64,000 bases of DNA from Lecanosticta acicola (Eukaryota; Ascomycota; Dothideomycetes; Mycosphaerellales; Mycosphaerellaceae), in contig CAVMBE010000036.1 in assembly GCA_963674455.1 (NCBI GenBank), positions 186,001-250,000 on the forward strand, given 5' to 3'. How positions within the stretch are numbered: the stretch's first letter is position 1; each line of letters begins with the position of its first letter. Position numbers and translations under genes: made by a program. Under the pieces are notes generated by a model. The model was given only the letters and a program-made list of their open reading frames with translations, made no database searches and had not been told where the DNA came from. This document shows positions 33,478-43,343 of this stretch, in pieces.

Positions 33478-34215
33478 CTACCACTTCTCCATCATGGGCC
33501 TGATATCAATCTCATTCGTGAAACACCGCTTACTCTGCTGATGCAAATTCCAATAAGCCTCCGCAATCCCATCCGCCTCAATCTTCGCCTCCGGAGGCTG
33601 ATCTTTCAACCATTCCTTCGTCCTCGGAATATCAATAACCCCATCAATAACGGCATGCGCAACATGGACGCCTTTGGGAGCGAATTCCTTGGCGATACTC
33701 GTGCTCAGAGCTCGCAGGGCGAATTTGGCCGACGCGAAGCCGGACATGAGCGCGTTGGCTTTGACGGAGGCCGTGGCGCCGGTGAAGATGAGCGTGGGTG
33801 GGTGCTCTCCACTGGGGACGTGTTTCAGGAGGAGGGGAAGCACGGCTTGGGAGAAGAGGAAGGCTCCCTTGACGGAGACTTCGTGGCCGCCTTGGAATTC
33901 GTCGAGGGTCATTTCGAGGAGCGGTTTCCTCGCGAAGCGTCCGGAGGCATTGAAGATTGCTGCTGCGGCGGGGACGTCTCCGAATTCCTTGTTGACCTGC
34001 GACATGGCGTTTTTGATGCTGTCCGGGGAGGAGACATCGGTGGAGATGCCGATGGCTTTGCCGCCGCTACTGTTGATTTCTTTCACGAGGGATTCGTAGT
34101 TATCTGGGTTGCGGGCGAGGAGGACGACGGGGTATGCTTTGGCGAAACGGCGCGCGACAGAGGCACCCGTGCCTGGACCCACTCCTGCGACGATGGCGAT
34201 TGCTTTCGAGACCAT
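33478..34215 (-). CDS. Short-chain dehydrogenase/reductase with Phe in place of the catalytic Tyr
   Basis: Single exon, 245 residues, the usual size for a classical SDR. The Rossmann motif is AGVGPGTGASVARRF (residues 10–24), with FNASG at 88–92 and the strand LIFTGATAS ending at Ser150. The Tyr-x3-Lys motif is present as F160-A-S-A-K164, so the proton-relaying Tyr is Phe. The remaining text (KEFAPKGVHVAHAVIDGVID) is typical of a fungal subgroup in which this exchange recurs. It may still bind NAD(P)H, but normal SDR chemistry is doubtful. Confidence 0.88.
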   Translation of the reverse strand: MVSKAIAIVAGVGPGTGASVARRFAKAYPVVLLARNPDNYESLVKEINSSGGKAIGISTDVSSPDSIKNAMSQVNKEFGDVPAAAAIFNASGRFARKPLLEMTLDEFQGGHEVSVKGAFLFSQAVLPLLLKHVPSGEHPPTLIFTGATASVKANALMSGFASAKFALRALSTSIAKEFAPKGVHVAHAVIDGVIDIPRTKEWLKDQPPEAKIEADGIAEAYWNLHQQSKRCFTNEIDIRPMMEKW

Positions 34216-34669
34216 TTTCGTGGTGTTGGTGGAGAGGTGAGAAGAAAGGTGTTCGAGGCGAGCCTGGGACGACAGTTTGGTAGATTTGTCTTTGGTAGCA
34301 GAGAAGAAGAAGTTATAACGAGAAAGAGGAGTAAGGAGGCACGCGGATACTTGCTACATCAATACCTGCAAGCACGCCTTGAACTGCTTATGAGAGCAAG
34401 AATGGGGCGGGCGAACGCATTGAAGCCGAGGGGCGAGGCACTGTAAGGTAAGGTACCTTGGTGTTGATTTCGAAGCTGCGTAGCTCTCGCCCAATGTCGT
34501 CACCCACAGATTAATAATCTGGGGAGAGCTCCAAAGCTTCCAAGTCATTGCGTACTGTCTAGACTGTATGACAGCAGTTCAAGCGGCACATTGTTTATCC
34601 GCGTCCCCTTGGTCACGTAGATCTCGCCGGCTTCAGAGGTAGTGTTGCATTCAACTGTCGAATCCAACC
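34216..34669. other. Intergenic, no gene seen
   Basis: A spacer between two minus-strand genes. It should hold the SDR promoter and the terminator of the downstream gene. Confidence 0.5.
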
Positions 34670-35989
34670 TCAGAACAGGAACAGTGGAATGTCTTTGATG
34701 CCGTTCTTCTTCTTCTTCTTATCCTCCTTCTTCTCTTCATCATCGGACTTCTTGCGCTGAGCTGCTGTGTGGTCTGCTCGAGGACCCTTCGTCTCCGGCT
34801 TTGATGACCCGAAGGTATTGTATGACCGTGGGTTCGAGTCCTGCTTCGTTCCATCCCTTCTCATGTCTATCTGCTGTTTGATCTTCGCAGGTGCTGCATG
34901 ACCAGTTGACTGATTTGCGGTCTGCCGGCGCCGTGCAAGAATCTCCGCTACTCGTGCGCTGCGGTCTGCTATGGGATGACTGCTGGAAGAATTATTCGTC
35001 TTTGGTACTGCTGGAAACTCTCTCCCTTCGCGCGTTCTCTTGGTGGGAGAAGACGAGTTGCTATGGTTGAGCGTCTTTTCCGGTTTCCGGGCAATGTTGG
35101 TACCCTCTACAGGCGGCTTTGCGAAGGCTTTAAAGAAGCCAATGGTTTTAGCCTTTGTGTTTTCACGTTGATACGATTGACCGGAACCCCGGTCCTCTGC
35201 AACGTTCGATCGCGGTCGAGCAGTAGGTTTGGCTGCTCGTGGAGCTGCATCGAGGTCGTCCTCATCCGTTGACTCCTCTTCGGGCACGGAATAGATCTTA
35301 GATTTTGTGGGGACAGGACTACTAGGGACCTCCTTCCACTTGTTGGCCTTGTGCGGACTTTGCAAGTATCCCGCTGCAGCTCTCGTCTTGCTTTTGGCCT
35401 TGGTCAAGCCACTGACATCTTTAGGCTTCGCCCTTTGGCTGGATGCCATCAAGCCTGCTAACTGTGGATCCATCTGATACTCATCGTCACTCTCCGACTC
35501 GCTTTCAGGTGTCTTGTTACGCTTCTTTGCCAGCTCCTGCGCTTCCATCTTCAACCTCAACGCCCGACTTTGCGCCGTGCTGCCGTCGGTCCCATGGTCG
35601 AGCCTTCGCAGTGTTTCAGCCCCGCGGGATTTGTGCAGCCTTCTAAGCCGCTGATACTCCGCGTGATGAATATGCTGTGTAAAGGAGCGAGCTGTAGAGT
35701 CGAACTCGTCCTCTACCATCATGTAAATGTCGTCGGCGCCATATCCCTCGTTCATGTATTCAAATTCTGGTGCTGTAGGCGCTGGAGGAGAGGACGAGCG
35801 CTCCACCCGCTTCTTCGGCTTCTTCTCTGTGCGCTTGGGAGGTTCAGTCCCGGGCAGTGCGTCCAGATCAGAGTTCACCAAGTCGGCGGGTGAGGATGAT
35901 CGCTTGCGGGACTGTCGCGGAGCTGGCGAAGCTGTTGGAGCACCCTTCTTTGTGGCTCCTCGCACGAGCCATGGTAGTGTTCGCGGCAT
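34670..35989 (-). CDS. Conserved nuclear-type fungal protein, function unknown
   Basis: Single exon, 439 residues. The conserved core is near residues 75–135: EYMNEGYGADDIYMMVEDEF, then FTQHIHHAEYQRLRRLHKSR. The rest is highly charged and disordered, with basic nuclear-localisation-like clusters (KRTEKKPKKRVE; DEEKKEDKKKKKNG) and acidic SESESDDE / ESTDEDDLD stretches. The core recurs in many Pezizomycotina proteins, but I cannot attach a function; a DNA- or chromatin-associated role is only a guess. A divergent neighbour starts 329 bp away. Confidence 0.7.
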   Translation of the reverse strand: MPRTLPWLVRGATKKGAPTASPAPRQSRKRSSSPADLVNSDLDALPGTEPPKRTEKKPKKRVERSSSPPAPTAPEFEYMNEGYGADDIYMMVEDEFDSTARSFTQHIHHAEYQRLRRLHKSRGAETLRRLDHGTDGSTAQSRALRLKMEAQELAKKRNKTPESESESDDEYQMDPQLAGLMASSQRAKPKDVSGLTKAKSKTRAAAGYLQSPHKANKWKEVPSSPVPTKSKIYSVPEEESTDEDDLDAAPRAAKPTARPRSNVAEDRGSGQSYQRENTKAKTIGFFKAFAKPPVEGTNIARKPEKTLNHSNSSSPTKRTREGREFPAVPKTNNSSSSHPIADRSARVAEILARRRQTANQSTGHAAPAKIKQQIDMRRDGTKQDSNPRSYNTFGSSKPETKGPRADHTAAQRKKSDDEEKKEDKKKKKNGIKDIPLFLF

Positions 35990-36318
35990 TGTATGGCCAG
36001 CTCTCGATGCTCAGTCGATGCTATGAATGCGCAGTCTGACGCGTTTTGGTCGCGGGGGCCGGGTGTCTGAGGGCGGCTTGGTCGCGTTGCGCATCGCGTG
36101 TAGCTTCAACTTCTTCTATATGTTATCCAAGAGGCTACCGATCAACTTGCACGTGAATGGGTAAGTGAATGAAAGTGTTGACTTGGAGAGGGAAGCTAAA
36201 GATCAGCAGGGAACTGTAGGCTGCAAGCAAAAGCTCGGGCCAACTTTGGCTCTTCAACCGCCGCTCGCTGACATTGATGGACACTTGATCAACTAACCGC
36301 CAACTTCTTCCCTTCAAC

Positions 36319-37007
36319 ATGCTCGCATTGGCCGTATCTGCTGAACTCGAAGGGTAATGCTGTCACCGAGGACATTATGACGAGAGACTGATGTTGTCGT
36401 AGTGTTACCGATCTTCAACCCGAGGACACCCAGGAGAATCCATTCTACTACACCTTCAAGGTCCAATGCACATCATGTCGAGAGACTCACCCCAACTTTG
36501 TCTCCGTGAGCCGTTTTGTACGTCTTGCTGTCATTTCAGGTATCCTTTTGGCCTAACAAGATCATCCAGGAGCAAAACGAGCAGTCCGGCAGCCGTGGCG
36601 AGGCCAACTTTGTCTGGAGATGTAAGAATTGTAAGGTCTGCTCACCCCAGATACATGGAAGAAGGAGCCTCGACTGATACATTGATCAGAGGGAGCACTC
36701 CGCCAACATCATCGACAGTCCGAAGGCATACCCACAGCAAAGCCCTCCAAAGCTTCAGAACATCATCACCATTGACTGCAGAGGCCTGGAATTTACCGAG
36801 TTCAAGCCAGACGTGAGTCACAGACGGATCAATTTCAAAATTACTGGTATTGATACCATGTAGGGCGAGTGGAAAGCTACCGGTGTAGATTCTGGCACCA
36901 AGTTCAACGGCATCGATCTCACCGAAGGCGACTGGTTTGACTACGATGAAAAGGCCAGCGAGGAGGTCAGCATCACGGACATCAAATGGGAGATTCGGAG
37001 AGCGTAA
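36319..37007 (+). CDS. DUF866/UPF0587 CXXC zinc-binding protein (CZIB/C1orf123 family)
   Basis: Five exons: 36319–36353, 36403–36505, 36570–36635, 36690–36812 and 36864–37007. The four introns are 49–64 bp and all phases fit. The product is 156 residues, normal for the family. Two CxxC pairs bind zinc: C34-T-S-C37 and C64-K-N-C67. Other family text includes NPFYYTFKVQC, GEANFVWRCKNC, NIITIDCRGLEF and GEWKATGVDSGTKF. It is a small cytosolic protein found across eukaryotes; its molecular role is unsettled. Confidence 0.92.
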
Positions 37008-37725
37008 TGACTGGACCCATATCTTTGGCGAAAGCCACGATGCTGCGACGTACCGCTACGATCAAGACGAGGCTTTTCAATTCGGCTACGTATTGACGAA
37101 TGTCTGCAGCTGAATAGTCCAAATAGGGCTGAGGCTGCGACTGTCGAACACCTCACACGGCAGATACACCCAAAGACTTCCTGCATCTCGCCTTTTGCAC
37201 TTCTCAGTCGATCAAAACGCTAGCTCTTCTTTCTTCGCTGACTGCATTGACACCAAACTCGCGAAAGCTTTGAAAAGTCTCATAGCTGTCCGATCACTTT
37301 CCAAGCTGCGCTGTGTGGCGCCTGCAGTAGCTTCATGACCTCTCCCTGAACCAGCGGGCCTCATCACCAGACAGCTCTTCAGCTCTTTGTACTTGCATCG
37401 CGACGAATTGAACGGAGGTAGCATCAAGCAACATTTCGATGATGCTCGGCTGCCGCGCACCGGGCAGTCGGACCCCGGTCTAGCATATGCGGCGTTTTGC
37501 AATCACATTGTAATAGCTTGCATGTACTTTGTTGCCAGAAAGAACGTCATGCCGGGACGCCCGTGGTCGGATGTGTCGCTCGCCAAGACTAGGTCGCAGA
37601 CGCTTTGTCTTTCTTTGTTTTTCTTTGTTCGCTATGGCAAACTGTTGGTACTGACTTCGAGGAGACTGCTTTGCTGCAGAATCAAAAACAAAATCTTTCC
37701 AGGACCATCAACTGGACGATACGAA
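37008..37725. other. Intergenic, no gene supported
   Basis: It includes the DUF866 3' UTR and the promoter of the next plus-strand locus. Confidence 0.45.
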
Positions 37726-38243
37726 ATGGCTCCAAGTCAGCAGGAAACCTCCCCGCTGCTTCGATTTCCTCCGGAACTTCGAAATAGAATCTACCACGCC
37801 CTTCTCTGTCCCGCAGAAGGAGACCTTTCGCCTTTCGAATTGACTGAGCTCGACTTGTCACCCCCCATTCTACGTGCCTCCCGACAACTACGCAATGAAT
37901 GCACTGGAATCTTCTATGCCAACGCCTCCTCACTTCCTCGGACCCCCGTCTGCTCATCAAACTCCTCGCCTCCCTGCCTCAGAAGATCATCGACCTCATT
38001 CCGGAAATCAGATACGATACCTCGAAGACCTGCGTCAAGGCTACTAGTTGGAGAACCGCTTTCAGGGAATTACCAGGATTGGACGAGGATACGAAATTGG
38101 ATCGATTGAGGGAGGAACTGACGAAGGAAGGGATTAAGTTGAGGGTGGGCGTTTTGAAGGCACGGGTTGTGGTGGGCTGTAGAAGTGTTTGGAGCAGTGA
38201 TCCGCTGAGCGCGGCTTTGGATGCTGTCAAGCAAGGGAGTTGA
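37726..38243 (+). pseudogene. F-box/2EXR-like protein gene, frameshifted
   Basis: The start MAPSQQETSPLLRFPPELRN and RIYHALLCP is the 2EXR/F-box-like opening seen in large fungal families. ILRASRQLRNECTGIFYAN follows. At about 37930 the coding sense moves to another frame (SSDPRLLIKLLASLPQKIID, then LDEDTKLDRLREELTKEGIK) and runs to a stop at 38243. The break region is too short for an intron, so one base has been gained or lost. Either it is a pseudogene or there is a one-base sequence error. Repaired length would be about 170 residues. Confidence 0.6.
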
Positions 38244-38454
38244 TCAAAAGACGAGCCCGGTAGTTGAGTATGCTGAGAAAGACTGTGCTGAAAAAGACTG
38301 TGCTGATGATCAGACAGGTATCGTGGTGGAACGAAAGATGTCCATGCTTTTTGCACGAAACGCCTGACTTTTCCTCCTTAGCGTACGTCACCGTTCGATA
38401 AAATACTCGTAAACTTCGATCATAAGACTGCAATGCTTTCCTTGTAGCCGTTCA

Positions 38455-39305
38455 TTGCCTACATCGCCAACCTCAAGCTTCCACAGGGATCCAAGTATCT
38501 TCACCAGTGCAAATATACCGCTTCTCATCGCCCTCGTGTGGCTGATCCTCCCAAAAGACCAGACATCTACTCTTACGTGCATATATTCAACCATATTCTT
38601 CGTCGCGATCCCTACCAGAAAGTTCTCGAGCTACCAGCAGACTTGCCAGATGATGCGGTCGTGCCATTGAGCCATCCCGCTATGGGTGCCCATGTTGGTC
38701 AGAATACAGGGACCCCGACTACCTCGCATGTTTGGTGACCAGATTGTCTACTGATCAGACATATAGGGGTGCGAGTATCACCCTCAACAATCTTCCAGAG
38801 GCAGAGGCACTGACGGCCAAGTCTCACACTCGTTGGCGAATAATCAATGTCTGTAGACCTTTGAAGCCGGTCACCCGCGAGCTATGTATGGACCTGGAGG
38901 CTGAGTGATGTAAGATCAATCGCTGACCCCTTTGAATGGCTGTTTGCGATGCTCGCTCGGTTGCCGAATCCGACCTCCGCGAGATGCCCGTCAGGAACGA
39001 CGTGAATAGCCCTGGAGGGAGGAAAGGTCCTCACTACCTCCGCAATGACATGTGGACCATCTTATACAATCCCGAGGTTAGAACCCATTTGTTTACATTA
39101 CCAAATCAGTCGACTGACGGTCTGTCAGCAAGAGTGGTACTGGCCAAGCAACATGACCCCTGAGGAGTGCCTTTTGATCAAGTGCTTCGACACGAAGCTA
39201 GACGGCCGAGCCAGGCGTGCTCCACACAGTGCGATCCGGACTCCAAACGATCATGGCCCACCACGCGAAAGCATTGAGCTCGGTTCTGGATACATTGTCG
39301 GTTGA
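38455..39305 (+). pseudogene. AsaB/CmcJ-type hydroxylase/desaturase remnant
   Basis: Separate pieces of this Fe/2OG-like oxygenase family are readable in order. They are YSYVHIFNHILRRDPYQK with HPAMGAHV (38570–38696), ASITLNNLPEAEALT with RWRIINVCRPLKPVTREL (38770–38888), MAVCDARSVAESDLREMP (38937–38990), and EWYWPSNMTPEECLLIKCFD with GRARRAPHSAIRTPNDHGP (39132–39265). The last junction is a good intron (GTTAGA…CTGTCAG). The first two junctions have no splice pair that keeps frame, and a stop codon (TGA) precedes MAVCDAR. The His of the family's HxD motif is followed by VG instead of VD. I read it as a decayed gene. Confidence 0.6.
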
Positions 39306-40231
39306 ATGCTCCCGTGAGGACCTTGGGAGCTACACGTACTCTTTTCTCAGAAGTGCAAGGAAGCTTCGAGGATGGGGAAGAACACCGCCTTTTCGAACTC
39401 GATATAGATATCGTGATGCAAGATACAACGAGTCCGAAAGGAAAGATTTCAGAGTCTTACAAGATGTCTTCCAGGTAAGGGTTAATCTGGTGAGAGCTGT
39501 CGCTTGCTGCTCCGAATCGGTCTCGTGATTCTGTGCGATCCTATGCCGCGTTTCCGACACGGTCAGCCTCGATGAAAATCAGTGATGGCATCGATCTCGT
39601 AACAAGACGCGACTGACGATCGAGAGTTGGCTGGACAGGAGTTATCTGATGTACCGTCTCAGGACGGGGGGCCGGCAATGGCGTTCTGTACTTCTTCAGC
39701 CGGCGTGCCGGTATGGCGAAGGCGGCCAATCTGGACGTGTATTGCACAGATCTAGCCGAGCCATAAGATAAGGTACGTTGAATACATGTACGTCAAGCCG
39801 TGACGCGGAATTGGATGTTACATGTACCTCAATAATGTCAGGAGGCAACCCAAGAGTCAACGTATTTTGCTGGCAAGAAGCACTGTGCACCGCACAGCCG
39901 GCTCATGGGGTGCGCTCAGTGATCCGTGCGTTGGTGCTAGCGCTTTCCTCCAGACTTCACCTAATCCACGAATCTTACAGCTCAACTTCCATAGCGTTCC
40001 TCCCTTCAAAACATCGAGCTGCATGTGGTCCTCGACATTACGAAGAGAGAAGAAGAGAAGTCGAAGACAACTGTTGCTCTGTGCTCGAAATACGTCGCTG
40101 CAGCGACCTGTGAGATTGGCAAGTCGCGGCGCTGCGCGGGTTATAGTTGCCTAGGATTGGTTGTAGTGGTCGCCTGAGGCTGTGATAATCGCTTGGCGTC
40201 TGCAACGGCCGACTTTGCTGGTCATAAATTG
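39306..40231. other. Intergenic, no gene supported
   Basis: Only short frames without family features. Confidence 0.45.
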
Positions 40232-40606
40232 ATGAAGAGACCCTCGGGTATGAGAATGGTCTGCTTCAGCTGCCAGAAGCATGGGCCTGTGAACAACAAG
40301 AGCGACGGCATTACCTGTACCGAGTGCTTAAGCAAGAAGAAACGCGAGAAGAGCTTCGCTCTCATTTCCGCTCCCCGCAGGTCGAACACTGCGCCGCCAC
40401 CAAATGCTCTGCCAGTATCACGGCCAGAGATACCGTCAGCAGGATGGGATGTACAGGCGCAACCAGGTGGGCTCGATTCTTGGCAACGAGAGCGATACAC
40501 GGTAGCTGGCATGGATTTTGCTGGAAGTGATCTCGAGTTCACCAACTTCGATTTCAGTGTATGCGACATGGGCTCGAGCCTGGAAGCCATGGGGATTCAC
40601 TTCTGA
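40232..40606 (+). CDS. Small hypothetical protein with two CxxC pairs
   Basis: 124 residues from the first Met. The N-terminal MKRPSGMRMVCFSCQKHGPV and ITCTECLSKKKREKS place two CxxC pairs 16 residues apart, a possible zinc ribbon/treble clef followed by a basic patch. The C-terminal half is acidic and disordered (DFAGSDLEFTNFDFSVCD). The basic zinc knuckle plus acidic tail resembles a small transcription factor, but no family is recognised. Coding status is uncertain. Confidence 0.4.
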   Translation: MKRPSGMRMVCFSCQKHGPVNNKSDGITCTECLSKKKREKSFALISAPRRSNTAPPPNALPVSRPEIPSAGWDVQAQPGGLDSWQRERYTVAGMDFAGSDLEFTNFDFSVCDMGSSLEAMGIHF

Positions 40607-41110
40607 TTCACATAATCTATCCATCTCCAGGGGGGCGACAACATCCATGCAATCCTGGCGATCTGAGACAACCTGTCTCCGATCTAACTCCTTGGGAAGA
40701 TTCTGCAAAAATCAGCAGCGGCGTCTACAGGACTTGAGCATCATCTGGAGGATCCTCCCCCATTCAACTTTTTCAGTTGATTCTGGCGATGTTTCACTTG
40801 CACAATGCCTTTGTCCCATTCTACCTGTCTACGAGAGGCAGCGATTCTACAACACAATAGCATTCACTCGCCTCGCCATAGTCTCATTCTTTGTTCAGTG
40901 ACTATGCCTACAACACACAACAGACTACCACGTTCTCTCCCAGATTATGTCTTATAAGGGCACTATCTCCTCGCCAGCCATATCCCTCCAGACAATTTCT
41001 CCTCTCCACACACATACTCACTACCTTCTACATGCCCAAGAGGCACAACGACCCAACGCAACAAGAACAAAAAGGCAGCTTCGAGATTCCAACTACAGGT
41101 TCCAGAAACA

Positions 41111-43009
41111 ATGTCTGGACAAAAACAGCCTCGTGAGACAGTCGCGGATCAGAACGAGTTCCAGTACGCTCCGGACGAGTCCCAGCAAGATCAAAACTTG
41201 CTCTGGAGCCCGGGACAAATCGAGCAGATTGACGAGTTCCTCGCAGAGCACGGACAAAACATGAACAACAACTACCATTACCAGGACTTCCAGGAGGATA
41301 CGCAAATGGGCGGCGAGTATACTGCTCCTGCACAGTATGTGAGCGGACGATACCACCATGCTGCACTTCCACCGATCCAAGAAGAATTCGATGCCTGCTA
41401 CTGGTGCGATCGTGTCGACGGTGGGCATGAGGATGATTGTCCAGGTGGCCAACCAGCATTTCAGCATTTTGGGATAGCGCCGCCGGCTACTCCGTACCTT
41501 CGTCTTCCCCGTAGAACCCCGATGCCTACCACTCCCCGACAGCCTGCGCGGGCCATAGCATCATCACCAGCTGGTGATGGGTCGCCCGCGTTTGGTCACG
41601 CTGGTGCATCGCAATTTGGCAACAATGCGCAGCATCATGGTTCCCCAGTAGCAGCTGCTATGGCCCCACCGCCTCGTTACGCAGGCCGTACGAACGCAGT
41701 GCAGGCTTGCGGCTCCCAGCTTGATGACACTGGAGCTGGAGCGTCCTCCATTCAGAACTATGCCTATCCTGGGGGCTATGCCGATCAGTTTCGACATGTT
41801 CATGGACTGCCAGACATTCAGCATCCTCCAGTATTGATGGAATGCCAGCAGCTTCAGCGGTACGATCTGCATCAGCCTCCGCAACGTGGACATTTGCCGT
41901 TCGATGGGGTCCCAGATGCGCAACCGCCGGCTCAAGACGTCCAAGGACAGATGCTTCCTACAGTTCCACAGTATGCGCATCTGCAGCATCGTGCTTCGGT
42001 GGGCGACCAAGCGGTGGGTCAAGACTTTCAAGCGCAGAATCGTCTGAATCCAAAGCACCTGCGGCAGCCGGCTCAAGCTGCTCCTCAGCAACAGCAGCAG
42101 AAGCGAGATCGCCTACAAGGAACACCAGCCTACCAGTTCCGCCACGCAGACATCGCAACAGCCCGCGCTCACCTCAATCCACCCGCGAAAACGGACCTCA
42201 TGGTCGACATATCACCCCCCGAAGGCGACGACGACCAAGCCGTCGAAACCAACCTTCACAACTGGGCCTCCGCCCTCTTCACGGCAATTTCCCACCCCCC
42301 GGGTCCTCCACCCATAGGCTTCCCTGCAGAATTCATCCCCTACTACACCTCCCACCAAAGCAACGAACACAACGCCATCCTCGCCCACACCACCACCAAC
42401 CCCATCGCCTCCGAAGCCCGCACCCTCCTCTTCCTCTCCGAAATCCTCTCAATCCACCAACTCGGTATCCCCACTTCCGTCGCCCAACGCAAAGCTCACC
42501 GTCAAGGCTACATCTTCGAACACCACGGTACTTGTTCCCAGCGCATCGAGACCGTCATCAACTGTCTCCGGCAAGACAAATACGTAGCTCTGGATGTCCT
42601 GTCGGGACATGGGATCGTGGATTTCGCTCGTTCGCCTTCGCGGTATTTGCGGCGGAAACAGGAGAATTCGCGTGTGAATGCGCGGAAGGCGCACGATAAG
42701 AAGGTGGCGGAGGAGAAGGGTACGCTGAAGCCTCCGAGTCGGGGTGGTAGGAAGCCTCAGGAGGCTTTGACGGGATTTGCGATGGGGTCGCCTGTTGAGG
42801 ATCCAGCTGCAGCTCCGGCAAACACGGCGCCATTTGCTGGGTTCTCGACGATTCAGCAGCAGCAGGCGCCGATACAGCAAGTCTCAGTGCAGCAGCGGAT
42901 TGAAGGCAAGAAGCGCGCACGTGAGGGGCCCAAGGATGTGCAAGAAAATGGCGGCAAGGTCAAGCGTACGAAGCGGAATAACTATGACTTCGGCTTCGCG
43001 AATGAGTAG
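41111..43009 (+). CDS. Gln/Pro-rich nuclear-type protein, function unknown
   Basis: Single exon, 632 residues. Residues 1–360 are disordered and rich in Gln, Pro, Ala, His and Tyr. A folded helical region spans about 375–520 (NLHNWASALFTAISHPP; EARTLLFLSEILSIHQLGIP; FEHHGTCSQRIETVINCLRQ; KYVALDVLSGHGIVDFARSP). A basic tail follows with KKRAREGPKDVQENG and KVKRTKRNN, a likely nuclear-localisation signal. It looks like a transcription co-regulator, but I recognise no named domain. Confidence 0.65.
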   Translation: MSGQKQPRETVADQNEFQYAPDESQQDQNLLWSPGQIEQIDEFLAEHGQNMNNNYHYQDFQEDTQMGGEYTAPAQYVSGRYHHAALPPIQEEFDACYWCDRVDGGHEDDCPGGQPAFQHFGIAPPATPYLRLPRRTPMPTTPRQPARAIASSPAGDGSPAFGHAGASQFGNNAQHHGSPVAAAMAPPPRYAGRTNAVQACGSQLDDTGAGASSIQNYAYPGGYADQFRHVHGLPDIQHPPVLMECQQLQRYDLHQPPQRGHLPFDGVPDAQPPAQDVQGQMLPTVPQYAHLQHRASVGDQAVGQDFQAQNRLNPKHLRQPAQAAPQQQQQKRDRLQGTPAYQFRHADIATARAHLNPPAKTDLMVDISPPEGDDDQAVETNLHNWASALFTAISHPPGPPPIGFPAEFIPYYTSHQSNEHNAILAHTTTNPIASEARTLLFLSEILSIHQLGIPTSVAQRKAHRQGYIFEHHGTCSQRIETVINCLRQDKYVALDVLSGHGIVDFARSPSRYLRRKQENSRVNARKAHDKKVAEEKGTLKPPSRGGRKPQEALTGFAMGSPVEDPAAAPANTAPFAGFSTIQQQQAPIQQVSVQQRIEGKKRAREGPKDVQENGGKVKRTKRNNYDFGFANE

Positions 43010-43343
43010 GGGACAGAGCTGATCGGAGTAGCGAAGGCTACTGATCTGTGAGTGGTTAGCAGTATGATGTACAGTAGGTCTTGACAGGCACAAAGTCCTT
43101 GCAGACGATGTGCGCGACAAAGCAGAACGACGCAAACACAGCAATGCAAAGTGTGTTTACCCACACACGAGGTTGTCACATGTTTCTCATTCGTGCACCA
43201 GTATGGCTATGACCATGTCTCGAAGTCTCGAAGTCTCAAAGTGCCTTCCAATATCGAAGATAGAGTCCCACTCAGTCCTTAGCGCCGAACACCTCGCTAA
43301 ACAAGTATTGGGGATCAGAATGCACCAAAGGTTTCGTCGTTGG
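43010..43343. other. Convergent 3' region
   Basis: A spacer between the 3' ends of two genes; nothing else was seen. Confidence 0.5.

Noticed and set aside
33337..34446. 369-codon plus-strand open frame
   Set aside because: It is the antisense shadow of the SDR gene.
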